From an uncultured Paracoccaceae bacterium (GTDB taxonomy: Bacteria > Pseudomonadota > Alphaproteobacteria > Rhodobacterales > Rhodobacteraceae), in contig CANMQJ010000015.1 of NCBI GenBank assembly GCA_947500005.1, forward strand, positions 1-64,000: DNA of 64,000 nucleotides. The letters run 5' to 3'. Positions within the stretch are counted from its first letter, which is position 1; each line of letters starts with the position of its first letter. Below are positions 8,761 to 16,281 of the stretch, piece by piece. The notes beneath the pieces were generated by a model. That model did not search any database, was not told the DNA's origin, and was given only the letters and a program-made list of their open reading frames with translations. Made by a program: the position numbers and the translations under genes.

Positions 8761-9650
8761 TCGACGCCGCCGCCAAACGCGACTTCGCCGCACGCGCCCG
8801 CGCCGGCGACACCGTTTTTCTGCCTGGTTGCTTTGATGCCATGTCGGCAATGTTGGCGGAAAAGGCGGGTGCTCCGGCAGTGATGACATCGGGCTTTGCA
8901 GTCTCGGCCACGCATCTTGGGTTCCCGGATGTGGAGCTTTACACGATGACCGAGAACCTCACCGTCGTACGCAACGTCGTGAACGCTGTGAATATCCCCG
9001 TCATCGCCGATACCGACACGGGGTATGGCAATGCCATCAACGTCATGCGCACGGTGCGCGAGTTCGAGCAGGCAGGCGTCAGCGCAATGATCTTCGAGGA
9101 TCAACTGGCCCCGAAACGCTGCCCTGCCGCCGCAAAGCAGGTCGAGATCCTGCCCGCCTATGAACACGCGGGCAAGATCCGCGCCGCCGTGCAGGCCCGG
9201 CGAGACCCCGACACGCTCATCATCGCGCGGACCGATGCGACCTCCGAGGACGAGGCGACCGAGCGCGCGAAACTGTATGTTCAGGCGGGCGCCGATATCG
9301 TCCAGCCGATCAGCCGCACCTTCAGCGATATCGACGGGCTGCGCCGCCTGCGCAAGGCCGTGGGCGTGCCGCTCTCGCTGCAAGTACTGGGCTGGCTCGA
9401 GGATCTGAAACCCGACGAAATCCGAGAGGTCGCGGGAATTGCCGTCTTCCCGCTGGTCGGCCTGATGACCGCCGCCCGCGCGATGCAGGAGAATTACGCG
9501 AAACTGATGCAGGATCTGAGCACAAAGGCGTTGCCGAACCCCGTCATGGGAATGCCCGAGTTCAAGCAGTTCATCGGGTTCGAGGAGATCGAGGACCAGC
9601 AAGCAAAGTTTCTTGTGATGGACCTCAAGGCCAGCGGCGACCTGGGCTGA
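8757..9650 (+). CDS. Isocitrate lyase/PEP mutase-family lyase (dimethylmalate/methylisocitrate lyase-like)
   Basis: 297-residue TIM-barrel enzyme. The family signature is clear: GCFDAMSAMLAEKAGAP, PVIADTDTGYGN (Mg-binding aspartates), and FEDQLAPKRCP, which holds the KRC motif with the catalytic cysteine of lyases rather than of mutases. The IIARTDA segment is also present. Such enzymes cleave a C-C bond next to a hydroxyl: 2-methylisocitrate to pyruvate plus succinate, 2,3-dimethylmalate to pyruvate plus propionate, or they decarboxylate oxaloacetate. Being the third gene of an operon that begins with a two-subunit hydratase, it resembles the dimethylmaleate hydratase/dimethylmalate lyase pair known from Eubacterium barkeri nicotinate breakdown. 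The substrate remains an inference. Confidence 0.85.
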   Translation: MIDAAAKRDFAARARAGDTVFLPGCFDAMSAMLAEKAGAPAVMTSGFAVSATHLGFPDVELYTMTENLTVVRNVVNAVNIPVIADTDTGYGNAINVMRTVREFEQAGVSAMIFEDQLAPKRCPAAAKQVEILPAYEHAGKIRAAVQARRDPDTLIIARTDATSEDEATERAKLYVQAGADIVQPISRTFSDIDGLRRLRKAVGVPLSLQVLGWLEDLKPDEIREVAGIAVFPLVGLMTAARAMQENYAKLMQDLSTKALPNPVMGMPEFKQFIGFEEIEDQQAKFLVMDLKASGDLG

Positions 9651-9673
9651 CCGCGCCAAAGGGAGGACAAGAC

Positions 9674-11293
9674 ATGCCAGAGGATTTCACCCGCATCGCC
9701 GCAGAACGGCTTCAGCACGGGCTGGCCCAGACACCGGGTCGTGAGCGCGTCGCCGCGCGGCCCAAGGGTCTGCCGCAGTTTGAAACTCCGCCACTCAAGG
9801 CCACCCGCCCGCCGCGCTGTCCGCCCTTCGTCGAGGTGACGCATCCCGACCAGCTGTTACCCTATCTCGAACACGTGGCGCAACGCCCCTACAACCATGG
9901 CCTCAATGCGTGCTGGGATCTGCAACCGGGCGAACGCGTGCTGCTGCGCGTCGATAACTGGCACAGCGATATGGTGATCCAGGCCTGCCAGAAGATCCTG
10001 GAAAAATACGGCGTCCGATACGAGATCAAGAAGATCGATCGCGGCCCCGTGCCGCAATGGATCGGCTCGGACGAGGTCGATTACTACCTCTTCCGCACCA
10101 GGGAACTGGCCGAGTGGATGGACTGGTGGGAGGAGGAAGAGAAAAAGCAGCAATATGACAAGATCCTGATGGGCTATGGCGGACCGGTGCTGGCCGAACG
10201 CTTCATCAAGATCCAGCGCATGCCCTTCATCACACCGGAAATCCTGGCCTCTCCCGCCCACGCGATGCCGATCGAGGTGCTTAACGCCATCGACAAATGG
10301 ACCTGGGACCGCGTCCGCTCGTGCAAGCGCGCGCGTATCACCGACCCCGAAGGCACGGATATCGAATTCACCAATCACGCAGGCTACTGGGACTCGAACC
10401 GCGAGTTCTACAATCCCGACCTGACGGCGGCGACCTGGACCGGCAACGAGCATTTCGGCAAGACCTATCTGCCCGGCCACGTCACCGGGCGGCCCTGGAT
10501 GTTCCTGCCCGGCAAGGAGGACGGCAACGGTGTCATCGCCGGCACCACCAACCACATCGCGCCTTGCGACTGGACCCAATTGATCGTCCAGGATTCCAAG
10601 ATCACGCAGATCAATGCAGGTGGCGAGTTCGGGGACAAGCTGCGTGATCTGATGGATCGCACCGCCGACATTCACTATCCGGAATTCCCCGGCAAGGGTC
10701 TGATGTACTGGTGGGAGGCGTCCATCGGCACCAACCCCCATGTTCACCGCCCGCGCAAGGAGTTTCCCTCGGGCTTCGTGAACTGCCTCTACGAACGTGT
10801 CCGCTCGGGCGTGATCCATATGGGTTTTGGAACCATCATCTCTTCGATGGCCGAACGCCGCGCCGCGCGCGCGGGAAACCTAGTCGGCCATTGGCACCTG
10901 CATCTCTATTTCCCGACCTATACGATGGAGCGCGAGGGCGATAACGAGACGTTGATCGAAAATGGCCGCCTCGGCGCGCTGGACGATCCCGAAATCCGCA
11001 AGCTCTGCGCCAAGTATGGCGATGTTGACCTGTGGCTCGACGAGTCGTGGAACCCGGCGGTACCGGGTCTGAACATGGATGGCGACTACTGGGACCATTA
11101 CGGCCGCGACCCGCTGCACTGGGTCAAGACCGAACTGGAAGTCTGCCGAAACTATCACCCGATGTTCATGGCGATGACGGGCGCGGACGACAAATATTGT
11201 CACGGCGCGGGCGCCGAGTGGTGGAAGGGCGGCTGCTGCAACCACTCGGGCGTCAGCGCTCCGACCGCCCTGCCCGGCAACTGCTGCGGCTGA
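9674..11293 (+). CDS. M29 aminopeptidase/NicX-like metalloprotein with cysteine-rich tail, function unknown
   Basis: 539 residues, fourth gene of the operon, with GGGAGGA ahead of the start. Residues ~80-420 recall the M29 aminopeptidase fold also used by 2,5-dihydroxypyridine 5,6-dioxygenase (NicX): an N-terminal GERVLLRVDNWHSDMVIQAC strand-helix, a central LIVQDSKITQINAGGEFGDK segment, ASIGTNPHVHRPR, and a histidine cluster GHWHLHLYFPT aligned with the NicX metal site. It is ~190 residues longer than NicX. The extra C-terminal ~100 residues end in KGGCCNHSGVSAPTALPGNC, giving several vicinal cysteines that might bind another metal. A tryptophan/glutamate-rich helix (MDWWEEEEKKQQ) is another oddity. 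Role in the operon is unknown; ring opening or amide hydrolysis upstream of the hydratase is a testable guess. Confidence 0.55.
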   Translation: MPEDFTRIAAERLQHGLAQTPGRERVAARPKGLPQFETPPLKATRPPRCPPFVEVTHPDQLLPYLEHVAQRPYNHGLNACWDLQPGERVLLRVDNWHSDMVIQACQKILEKYGVRYEIKKIDRGPVPQWIGSDEVDYYLFRTRELAEWMDWWEEEEKKQQYDKILMGYGGPVLAERFIKIQRMPFITPEILASPAHAMPIEVLNAIDKWTWDRVRSCKRARITDPEGTDIEFTNHAGYWDSNREFYNPDLTAATWTGNEHFGKTYLPGHVTGRPWMFLPGKEDGNGVIAGTTNHIAPCDWTQLIVQDSKITQINAGGEFGDKLRDLMDRTADIHYPEFPGKGLMYWWEASIGTNPHVHRPRKEFPSGFVNCLYERVRSGVIHMGFGTIISSMAERRAARAGNLVGHWHLHLYFPTYTMEREGDNETLIENGRLGALDDPEIRKLCAKYGDVDLWLDESWNPAVPGLNMDGDYWDHYGRDPLHWVKTELEVCRNYHPMFMAMTGADDKYCHGAGAEWWKGGCCNHSGVSAPTALPGNCCG

Positions 11294-11553
11294 ACAAGTT
11301 GCCTGATGGGGCGCGGATCATCCAATGCCATCAGGTGCCTCATGATCGTCAACCGCAAGAAGACCTCCGGCAAACAGCAGCCAAGGCCCATCTCCAGGTA
11401 CTCAACGAGAGGGTCGTCCGGGGTATCACGATTCCAGCGCGTTCAGTCGGGCGTTCTGGAATTTGACAGGCAAAGCCCCAAGCCGTTATCGTAATGGACG
11501 CTGACCCGTTTTCCTGACGGTCCATCCTCGGGCAATGGTCGTGACAAGGCCGA
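11294..11553. other. 260-bp convergent gap, no recognised gene
   Basis: Between two converging genes. It contains several short open frames but none with a plausible start signal or recognisable product, and no clear intrinsic terminator. A decayed mobile element cannot be excluded, but I see no terminal repeats. Confidence 0.4.
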
Positions 11554-12675
11554 TCACAAAAGCGGTTGATGGCCTTCGTTATCGCCGAAGGCTTCCTCGC
11601 GGTACAACCCCAGCTTCTCCATCACTGGCAGATCGTTCAGGCAGAAGAGGCAGGCATCCTCGCTCTCGGACGCGTTCGCGTGTTCGTGCCAAGCCCAGGA
11701 CGGGACGCAGAAGATGTCGCGCTCGGTCCAGTCGAAGCGTTTGCCGTTGATGATCGAATGCCCCGAGCCCTTGCAGACCTGGTAAAGATAGCTGCCGGTA
11801 TGACGATGGGCCTTCGTCGTCTCGCCGGGGCGCAGCATCTGCATCGAAGCGCCCAGCGTGCCCATGACATGCCCACTGTTCACCGGGTTCATGTAGTGCA
11901 TCAGGATTCCGTCGAAGGGCGAGCCGTCGCTGGCCGAGGCCATCGCCTGCAAAGCCTCGTAGGTGCGGTCCCATTCGTACTTGAACATCGGGGAGTAGCC
12001 CTTGGACCAGCTGCCGCCGCCGGGGCGCAGACCCGCATTGCCCCAGGTTCGGGTCATGTCGTTGACCGGATAGGTGACCGCCTGTCCGAGATCGGGATGC
12101 ACCTCGTAGAAATTCGCTTCGAGCGCGTTGACCAGCGGAATGTCCAGCCCGTCCTGCCAGATGCAAGGGGTGCCGTCCTCGGAAACCGCATGTTCGTGCC
12201 AGGTCCCGTTGGGCGTCAGCACGAAGTCATTCGCGCCAAGGGTCATCTTGTGGCCGTCGACCACGGTATAGGCGCCCTTGCCCTCCATGATGAAACGGAT
12301 GGCCGAGGCCGAGTGACGATGCGCCGAGGCACGCTCGCCGGGATGCATCACCTGGAGCCCGGCATAGATCCAGCCCACGGCGGCGGCCACGTCGCTGCGC
12401 CCGGGATTGTCTAGGTAGATCACGCGCCGCCCCGCCTTTTCCGGCGTCACCAGGTCGACCGATCGCAGCACGTCCTCGCGCAGGTCGGCATAGCGCCAGA
12501 TCATCGGAACCGATTGCGATTGCGGCTCCCACGGCTCGATCTTGTTGGCGACGGTCCAGAGCGCGGCGGCACCCTTCTTAGCCAGGTCGTCGTAATAGGA
12601 CAGAAGTTCGGGCGTATCCTCGACATTGGCGCGCCCGGCGACGTCCTCGCGGTAATTGGGGCGTTCAGACTGCAT
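11554..12675 (-). CDS. Gentisate 1,2-dioxygenase-like double-cupin enzyme
   Basis: 373-residue bicupin. The first cupin (residues ~105-200) carries HPGERASAHRHSASAIRF and TPNGTWHEH, giving the His-His-His Fe(II) set. The second repeats the pattern with RPGETTKAHRHTGS and VPSWAWHEH. Length and order match gentisate 1,2-dioxygenase, which opens 2,5-dihydroxybenzoate to maleylpyruvate; salicylate or 1-hydroxy-2-naphthoate dioxygenases are relatives. The start at 12675 has GGAGGG six bases upstream; longer readings to 12771 would cover the divergent promoter. It is divergent from a GntR regulator. No maleylpyruvate isomerase or hydrolase is next to it. If maleate or an alkylmaleate is formed, the LeuCD-like hydratase at 6971-8760 could use it (inference). 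Confidence 0.8.
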   Translation of the reverse strand: MQSERPNYREDVAGRANVEDTPELLSYYDDLAKKGAAALWTVANKIEPWEPQSQSVPMIWRYADLREDVLRSVDLVTPEKAGRRVIYLDNPGRSDVAAAVGWIYAGLQVMHPGERASAHRHSASAIRFIMEGKGAYTVVDGHKMTLGANDFVLTPNGTWHEHAVSEDGTPCIWQDGLDIPLVNALEANFYEVHPDLGQAVTYPVNDMTRTWGNAGLRPGGGSWSKGYSPMFKYEWDRTYEALQAMASASDGSPFDGILMHYMNPVNSGHVMGTLGASMQMLRPGETTKAHRHTGSYLYQVCKGSGHSIINGKRFDWTERDIFCVPSWAWHEHANASESEDACLFCLNDLPVMEKLGLYREEAFGDNEGHQPLL

Positions 12676-12744
12676 GGGACCCTCCGGATGACCGTGATGT
12701 GATTGGCGCGCATGGGACGCCATCGGGTCATTGCTGTCAACGTA

Positions 12745-12754
12745 TTTTATAAAA
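12745..12754. promoter_or_regulatory. Palindrome TTTTATAAAA in divergent promoter
   Basis: A perfect 10-bp palindrome about 70 bp before the dioxygenase start and 115 bp before the GntR start. It may be an operator half-site pair or part of an A/T-rich promoter element. There is only one copy, so support is weak. Confidence 0.3.
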
Positions 12755-12868
12755 ACTGCGGGATGTAACACAATATGATGCCCTTTCGGGGATCCCCATG
12801 CTAGCGTGACTCACCACCGGAACAGCTTGTTCCCGCCGGAAAGGACCACGAGATGACGGAGCGCCTGC

Positions 12869-13570
12869 GTGCCCAAGGGTGAACCGAGCCTTGCCGACCG
12901 GGCCTATCGGATGCTGCGGCGCGACCTGCTGGCGGGAGAGTTCGCACCGGGCCAGCCCCTGCGCCTCGGCGCACTCAAGACCCGCTACAATCTCAGCTTC
13001 TCGCCCATCCGCGAGGCCTTGACCCGTCTGTCGGCGGACCGGCTGGTGATCCTCTCCAGCCTGCGCGGTTTTCGCGTGGCCGAGATCAGTAAGCCCGAGA
13101 TGTGGGACATCATCTCGACCCGGGTCCTGGTCGAGGCGGAGGCGCTGCGCCGGTCCATCGCGCAGGGCGACGAGACGTGGGAGGCCGGGATCGTAGGCGC
13201 TTTTCACGCCCTCACCCGGCTCAGCGACCACGCGCCACCGGCCGATCCCGAGCTTGTCGAACAGCGGCACAAGGCCTTTCACACGGCACTGATCGCCGCT
13301 TGCGGCTCGCCCTCGCTACTCGACATCGCCGAGCGCTATTACATCCAGTCGGAATGGTACCGCCGCCCCACCCTCATCGCTGGAGCAGTGACAGGGACCA
13401 CGGCGCGGGACGTAATGGCCGAACATCGCGAGATCATGGAGCACGCGCTTGACCGCAACGCCGATCCCGCGGTCGAGGCGTTGACGCGCCACTACCGCCT
13501 GACGGGCAAGTCCATCGAGGCGATCCTGACCGCACGCGACTCTGCGCAAAACGACGCAAGGGTCGGGTAG
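12869..13570 (+). CDS. GntR-family regulator, FCD-type ligand domain
   Basis: 233-residue regulator. Residues ~7-70 form the GntR winged helix (ADRAYRMLRRDLLAGEFAPG, then SFSPIREALTRL); residues ~85-215 are the all-helical FCD domain with a metal/ligand pocket suggested by RHKAFHTALIA and AEHREIMEHAL. The start is GTG at 12869, with a GGAG box about 8 bases before it; an ATG at 12853 is out of frame. It is divergent from the gentisate-dioxygenase-like gene, which it probably controls. Confidence 0.87.
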   Translation: MPKGEPSLADRAYRMLRRDLLAGEFAPGQPLRLGALKTRYNLSFSPIREALTRLSADRLVILSSLRGFRVAEISKPEMWDIISTRVLVEAEALRRSIAQGDETWEAGIVGAFHALTRLSDHAPPADPELVEQRHKAFHTALIAACGSPSLLDIAERYYIQSEWYRRPTLIAGAVTGTTARDVMAEHREIMEHALDRNADPAVEALTRHYRLTGKSIEAILTARDSAQNDARVG

Positions 13571-13597
13571 CGCGCACGCCAGATCACATTTCCGAGG

Positions 13598-13909
13598 TCA
13601 GGGGCCGACCCGCGCGGAACGCCGCGCCTGGGAACCTCCACGGCGCACGCGGGGCGGCATCCTCAATGGCAACGGGGTCAGGGGATCCTTGATCGAACGG
13701 CGGATCAGATCGCAGAAGGCCGCCACCGCCGGAGACGCCGACACGAAGGGAGCGGCCGTCTCAAGCGCCCTCAGCGCCGCCTGCCGATATCCGGTGTCAC
13801 TCGGCAGGGCTGCAATCCATTGCATGTAGCCAAGTTGACCCATCTGTTGCGCCACGTTCGGCGGCACGTGGCCCACGTCGAGTTGAGTTATCGTTCGTTC
13901 CAGAAGCAT
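13598..13909 (-). CDS. Small uncharacterised protein downstream of a cobalamin riboswitch
   Basis: 103 residues with no signal peptide or membrane segment. The core is helical (GHVPPNVAQQMGQLGYMQWI, then ALRALETAAPFVSASPAVA), and the tail is very basic (PRVRRGGSQARRSARVG). I do not recognise a domain. GGAGGG lies before the ATG at 13909, supporting a real gene. The nearest upstream control element is the cobalamin riboswitch at 14047-14224 on the same strand, with only a 29-codon frame in between, so the gene is probably repressed by adenosylcobalamin or another cobalamin. No cobalamin synthesis or transport gene is near, so the link to B12 is by position only. Confidence 0.65.
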   Translation of the reverse strand: MLLERTITQLDVGHVPPNVAQQMGQLGYMQWIAALPSDTGYRQAALRALETAAPFVSASPAVAAFCDLIRRSIKDPLTPLPLRMPPRVRRGGSQARRSARVGP

Positions 13910-13977
13910 CGCGCCCTCCGCGCAAGAATGCGGGGAGTCCTGGTCAACGGCGATGTATCAGGGCCCAATCGGTCCAT
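13888..13977 (-). CDS. Possible 29-residue leader peptide after the riboswitch
   Basis: A short frame starts at the ATG at 13977 with GGAGAG seven bases upstream and ends 22 bases inside the next gene, a layout that allows translational coupling. The peptide (MDRLGPDTSPLTRTPRILA to start) is basic and has no recognisable motif. It may simply be part of the expression platform: the ribosome-binding box falls right after a CCGGG/CCCGG stem that the riboswitch could control. Confidence 0.35.
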   Translation of the reverse strand: MDRLGPDTSPLTRTPRILARRARCFWNER

Positions 13978-14046
13978 CTGTCGTCTCTCCGTGACCGGGG
14001 CACCCCGCCCGGGTTGAGTTGACCGGGCCGCCCACGGCGCGCCCGA

Positions 14047-14224
14047 GATGGCAGGTCTCCTGACTTGCGGGTCAACGCGTCCCCCGACCCTTCCCGAACC
14101 TTTCGGTCCAGTGGCGTTCGTCGGGGTGGCTCGCCGCTTACAGTTGCGGGGGCAGTCGCAGAATAGGGTCGTTGACCCGCACCGCGTTCCCTTTTCAGCC
14201 GACTCGAAAGAGCCGGACACCATC
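14047..14224 (-). promoter_or_regulatory. Cobalamin riboswitch
   Basis: Read on the minus strand, the element starts with a GATGG (14224-14220) that pairs with CCATC (14051-14047) as P1. It then shows GAAAAGGGAA, the highly conserved core TGCCCCCGCAACTGTAAGCG with GGCGAGC, then GCCACTGG, the CGGGAAGG block, and ends GTCAGGAGACCTGCC (the B12 box region). Spacing and order are canonical for the cobalamin class. About 40 bases downstream a GC-rich stem around 14000-14020 precedes a GGAGAG box, suggesting control of translation initiation. The regulated genes are the 29-codon frame and the small unknown gene at 13598-13909. The element lies downstream of, and on the same strand as, the TetR gene. 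Confidence 0.93.
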
Positions 14225-14289
14225 ACGGATTTGATCGCATTGATCCCGCCTCAAGTCCAGTGAATCCGCGGGCGACATCCCGCGCTATG

Positions 14290-14964
14290 TCAGTCGCGGT
14301 ACGCGCGCACCCCGTTGAGGAAGATGTAGATCGCCCGATCCCGTCGCGCGGCCTGTTCCGCGGGGCTGCGCAGGATGCGTTCGGGGTCGAGCAGACTGGG
14401 AATGGCGTTGCCGACAACCATGTCCACCAGCAGTTCCGAAACGGCCGGGATCCCGTCCGGATCAATGGCGATCTCTCCGGCCTCGGCCGCGCGCGCGAGT
14501 TCGTTCTGGACAAGACCTGCGACCTGAACAGGGCCGGAGCGGCTGAGGTCGCGGGCCAGGTCGGGATAAGTCCGCGCCCCGGCAATTACAGTGCGAAGCA
14601 TTTCGATCACCGCCTCGGGCGGTTCGCGCTTGGGGTTGAAAGTTAACAGGATGCGAAGCCGCTCCTCAAGCGAGGCGTCGCGCTCATCCGGGCGGAGTGG
14701 GCGGAACAGCGCCTTGCTCATCCGGGCGAGACCGGCGCCAAGAAGCTCCTCGCGACTGCGATAAAGTGTGTAGAGCGTCCGTTTGGACATACCCGCGCGC
14801 CGCGCGATATCGGCCATCGTCACTTCGTCCGGCGCCTTTTCCGACAGCAGTTCGATGGCGGAGTCGAGTACCCGCGCCTCGCGCCGCTCCGGGCACATCT
14901 GCACAGGGCGTCCGCGCCTGCGCACAGGTTTTGGGTCATCATCGCCGGAGTCTCGTGATTTCAC
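14290..14964 (-). CDS. TetR/AcrR-family repressor of the RND efflux genes
   Basis: About 224 residues from a GTG at 14964. The helix-turn-helix is clear: VLDSAIELLSEKAPDEVTMA, then RRAGMSKRTLYTLYRSREEL. The C-terminal helices form the ligand domain. The start is uncertain: the frame is open up to 15066 with only TTG or GTG codons, and the first ATG at 14898 would still keep the whole HTH. The basic RRRGRP stretch before the HTH suggests that the GTG at 14964 is used. It is divergent from the acrA-like gene at 15108 and probably represses it until a pump substrate binds. A CCGTA pair ten bases apart in the promoter is a candidate operator. Confidence 0.85.
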   Translation of the reverse strand: MKSRDSGDDDPKPVRRRGRPVQMCPERREARVLDSAIELLSEKAPDEVTMADIARRAGMSKRTLYTLYRSREELLGAGLARMSKALFRPLRPDERDASLEERLRILLTFNPKREPPEAVIEMLRTVIAGARTYPDLARDLSRSGPVQVAGLVQNELARAAEAGEIAIDPDGIPAVSELLVDMVVGNAIPSLLDPERILRSPAEQAARRDRAIYIFLNGVRAYRD

Positions 14965-15033
14965 GGATATGGGCTCGTCTCCAGTCGGTGGCTTCGGCGG
15001 GAATCCGGCAGATGCGGTATGGCCGTTCTTTAC

Positions 15034-15056
15034 AAAACCGTATAGTTCCGTAATTG
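15034..15056. promoter_or_regulatory. Candidate operator region between tetR and RND genes
   Basis: CCGTA occurs at 15038-15042 and again at 15048-15052, exactly one helical turn apart, inside the divergent promoter. Proteins of the TetR family often bind two faces of such a region. There is no second site to compare, so this is a weak call. Confidence 0.3.
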
Positions 15057-15107
15057 CGATATGCAAGTAATCCGTCGACTCGGCGGATTTTCCTGACGGA
15101 GTCCGCC

Positions 15108-16259
15108 ATGCCGAAATCTCGTTTCTTCCTGCCGACCCTGCTCCTGGCGCTCACGCTTGCCCTGTTCGGGCCGGCCGTCCGGGCACAGCAGGCCCAGGGC
15201 GAGCGTCCACCGATGGCGGTAACCGTGGTAACGGTAGAGGCCAGTGACGTGCTGCTCACCTCTACCCTGCCCGGGCGTGTCAGGGCATCGCGGGTGGCCG
15301 AGGTCCGCCCGCAGGTCAACGGCATCGTCACCGAACGCCTTTTTGACGAAGGCAAGCCGGTCGCGGCGGGTGATCCACTCTATCACATCGACGCGGCCAC
15401 CTACGAGGCTGCCAAGGCCGCGGCCGAGGCCAGCCTGGCCCAGGCGCAAGCCCAGTTTCGCGCAGCGCAGCGCGAGGAGGAGCGACAGAAGGAGCTTCGC
15501 GACCGTGCCGTGACCAGCCAGCAGGCCTTCGACGACGCGGTGGCCGCCCGTGACGTGGCCGAGGCCGCGGTGAAGGTTGCCGAGGCGCAGGTGCTTGCGG
15601 CGACCATCGAGCTTGACCGGACGACGATCCGGGCCCCGATCGCCGGGACCGTCGGTCTGAGCCAGACCACCCAGGGCGCGCTGGTCACGGCCGGGCAGAC
15701 AGGGGCTCTGACGGTAATCCGCCAGCTTGACCCGGTCTATGTGGACGTGACGCAATCGGCGGCGGAGATCCAGAAATGGCGCCGGGCCGGTCAGAGACTG
15801 GCCGAGGACGCGAACGCGCGCGTAACCCTGCGCCTCGCCGATGACGAGCCCCATGAACACGAAGGTGTTCTTGCCGCGGCGGAACCTCATGTGAACGAAC
15901 AGACCGGCGTGATCGTGCTGCGGCTGGAGTTTCCAAACCCCCAGGAATTCCTCTTGCCGGGCATGTATGTGCAGGTCGAACTGCCACAGGCGATCATCCA
16001 GAACGCCATTCTCGCCCCGCAGGAGGCCGTGACGCGCGACCGGCGCGGACGTCCGCTGGCGATGGTGGTCAACGCCGAGAACATGGTGGAGAGCCGCGAA
16101 CTGACGGTTCAGCGCGATCAGGGCAACCGATGGGTCGTCACCGGCGGCCTGTCGGCCGGCGACCGCGTCATCGTGGCGGGCCTGCAGAAGGTTTCCCCGG
16201 GCATGACGGTCGCCCCGGAAGAGCGCGCCGACACCGACACCGCCAGTACCGGCAACTGA
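15108..16259 (+). CDS. RND efflux periplasmic adaptor (AcrA/MexA-like)
   Basis: 383-residue membrane fusion protein. A signal peptide (MPKSRFFLPTLLLALTLALF to AVRAQ) lacks a lipobox, so the protein is probably anchored by other means than a lipid. The order is typical: lipoyl half (PGRVRASRVAEVRPQVNGIV), a coiled-coil hairpin (residues ~95-165, alanine/glutamate/arginine-rich with QAQAQFRAAQREEERQKELR), second lipoyl half (TIRAPIAGTVGLSQTTQGAL), beta-barrel and membrane-proximal domains. The ATG at 15108 has GGAG upstream. It is the first gene of a two-gene operon with the RND pump; no outer-membrane factor follows, so a TolC encoded elsewhere must complete the pump. Confidence 0.93.
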   Translation: MPKSRFFLPTLLLALTLALFGPAVRAQQAQGERPPMAVTVVTVEASDVLLTSTLPGRVRASRVAEVRPQVNGIVTERLFDEGKPVAAGDPLYHIDAATYEAAKAAAEASLAQAQAQFRAAQREEERQKELRDRAVTSQQAFDDAVAARDVAEAAVKVAEAQVLAATIELDRTTIRAPIAGTVGLSQTTQGALVTAGQTGALTVIRQLDPVYVDVTQSAAEIQKWRRAGQRLAEDANARVTLRLADDEPHEHEGVLAAAEPHVNEQTGVIVLRLEFPNPQEFLLPGMYVQVELPQAIIQNAILAPQEAVTRDRRGRPLAMVVNAENMVESRELTVQRDQGNRWVVTGGLSAGDRVIVAGLQKVSPGMTVAPEERADTDTASTGN

Positions 16260-16281
16260 CCCTTAGCGCCGGGAGTCCCCA

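Noticed and set aside
11294..11553. A transposase or insertion-sequence remnant
   Set aside because: No terminal inverted repeats, target duplication or recognisable transposase motif could be found.
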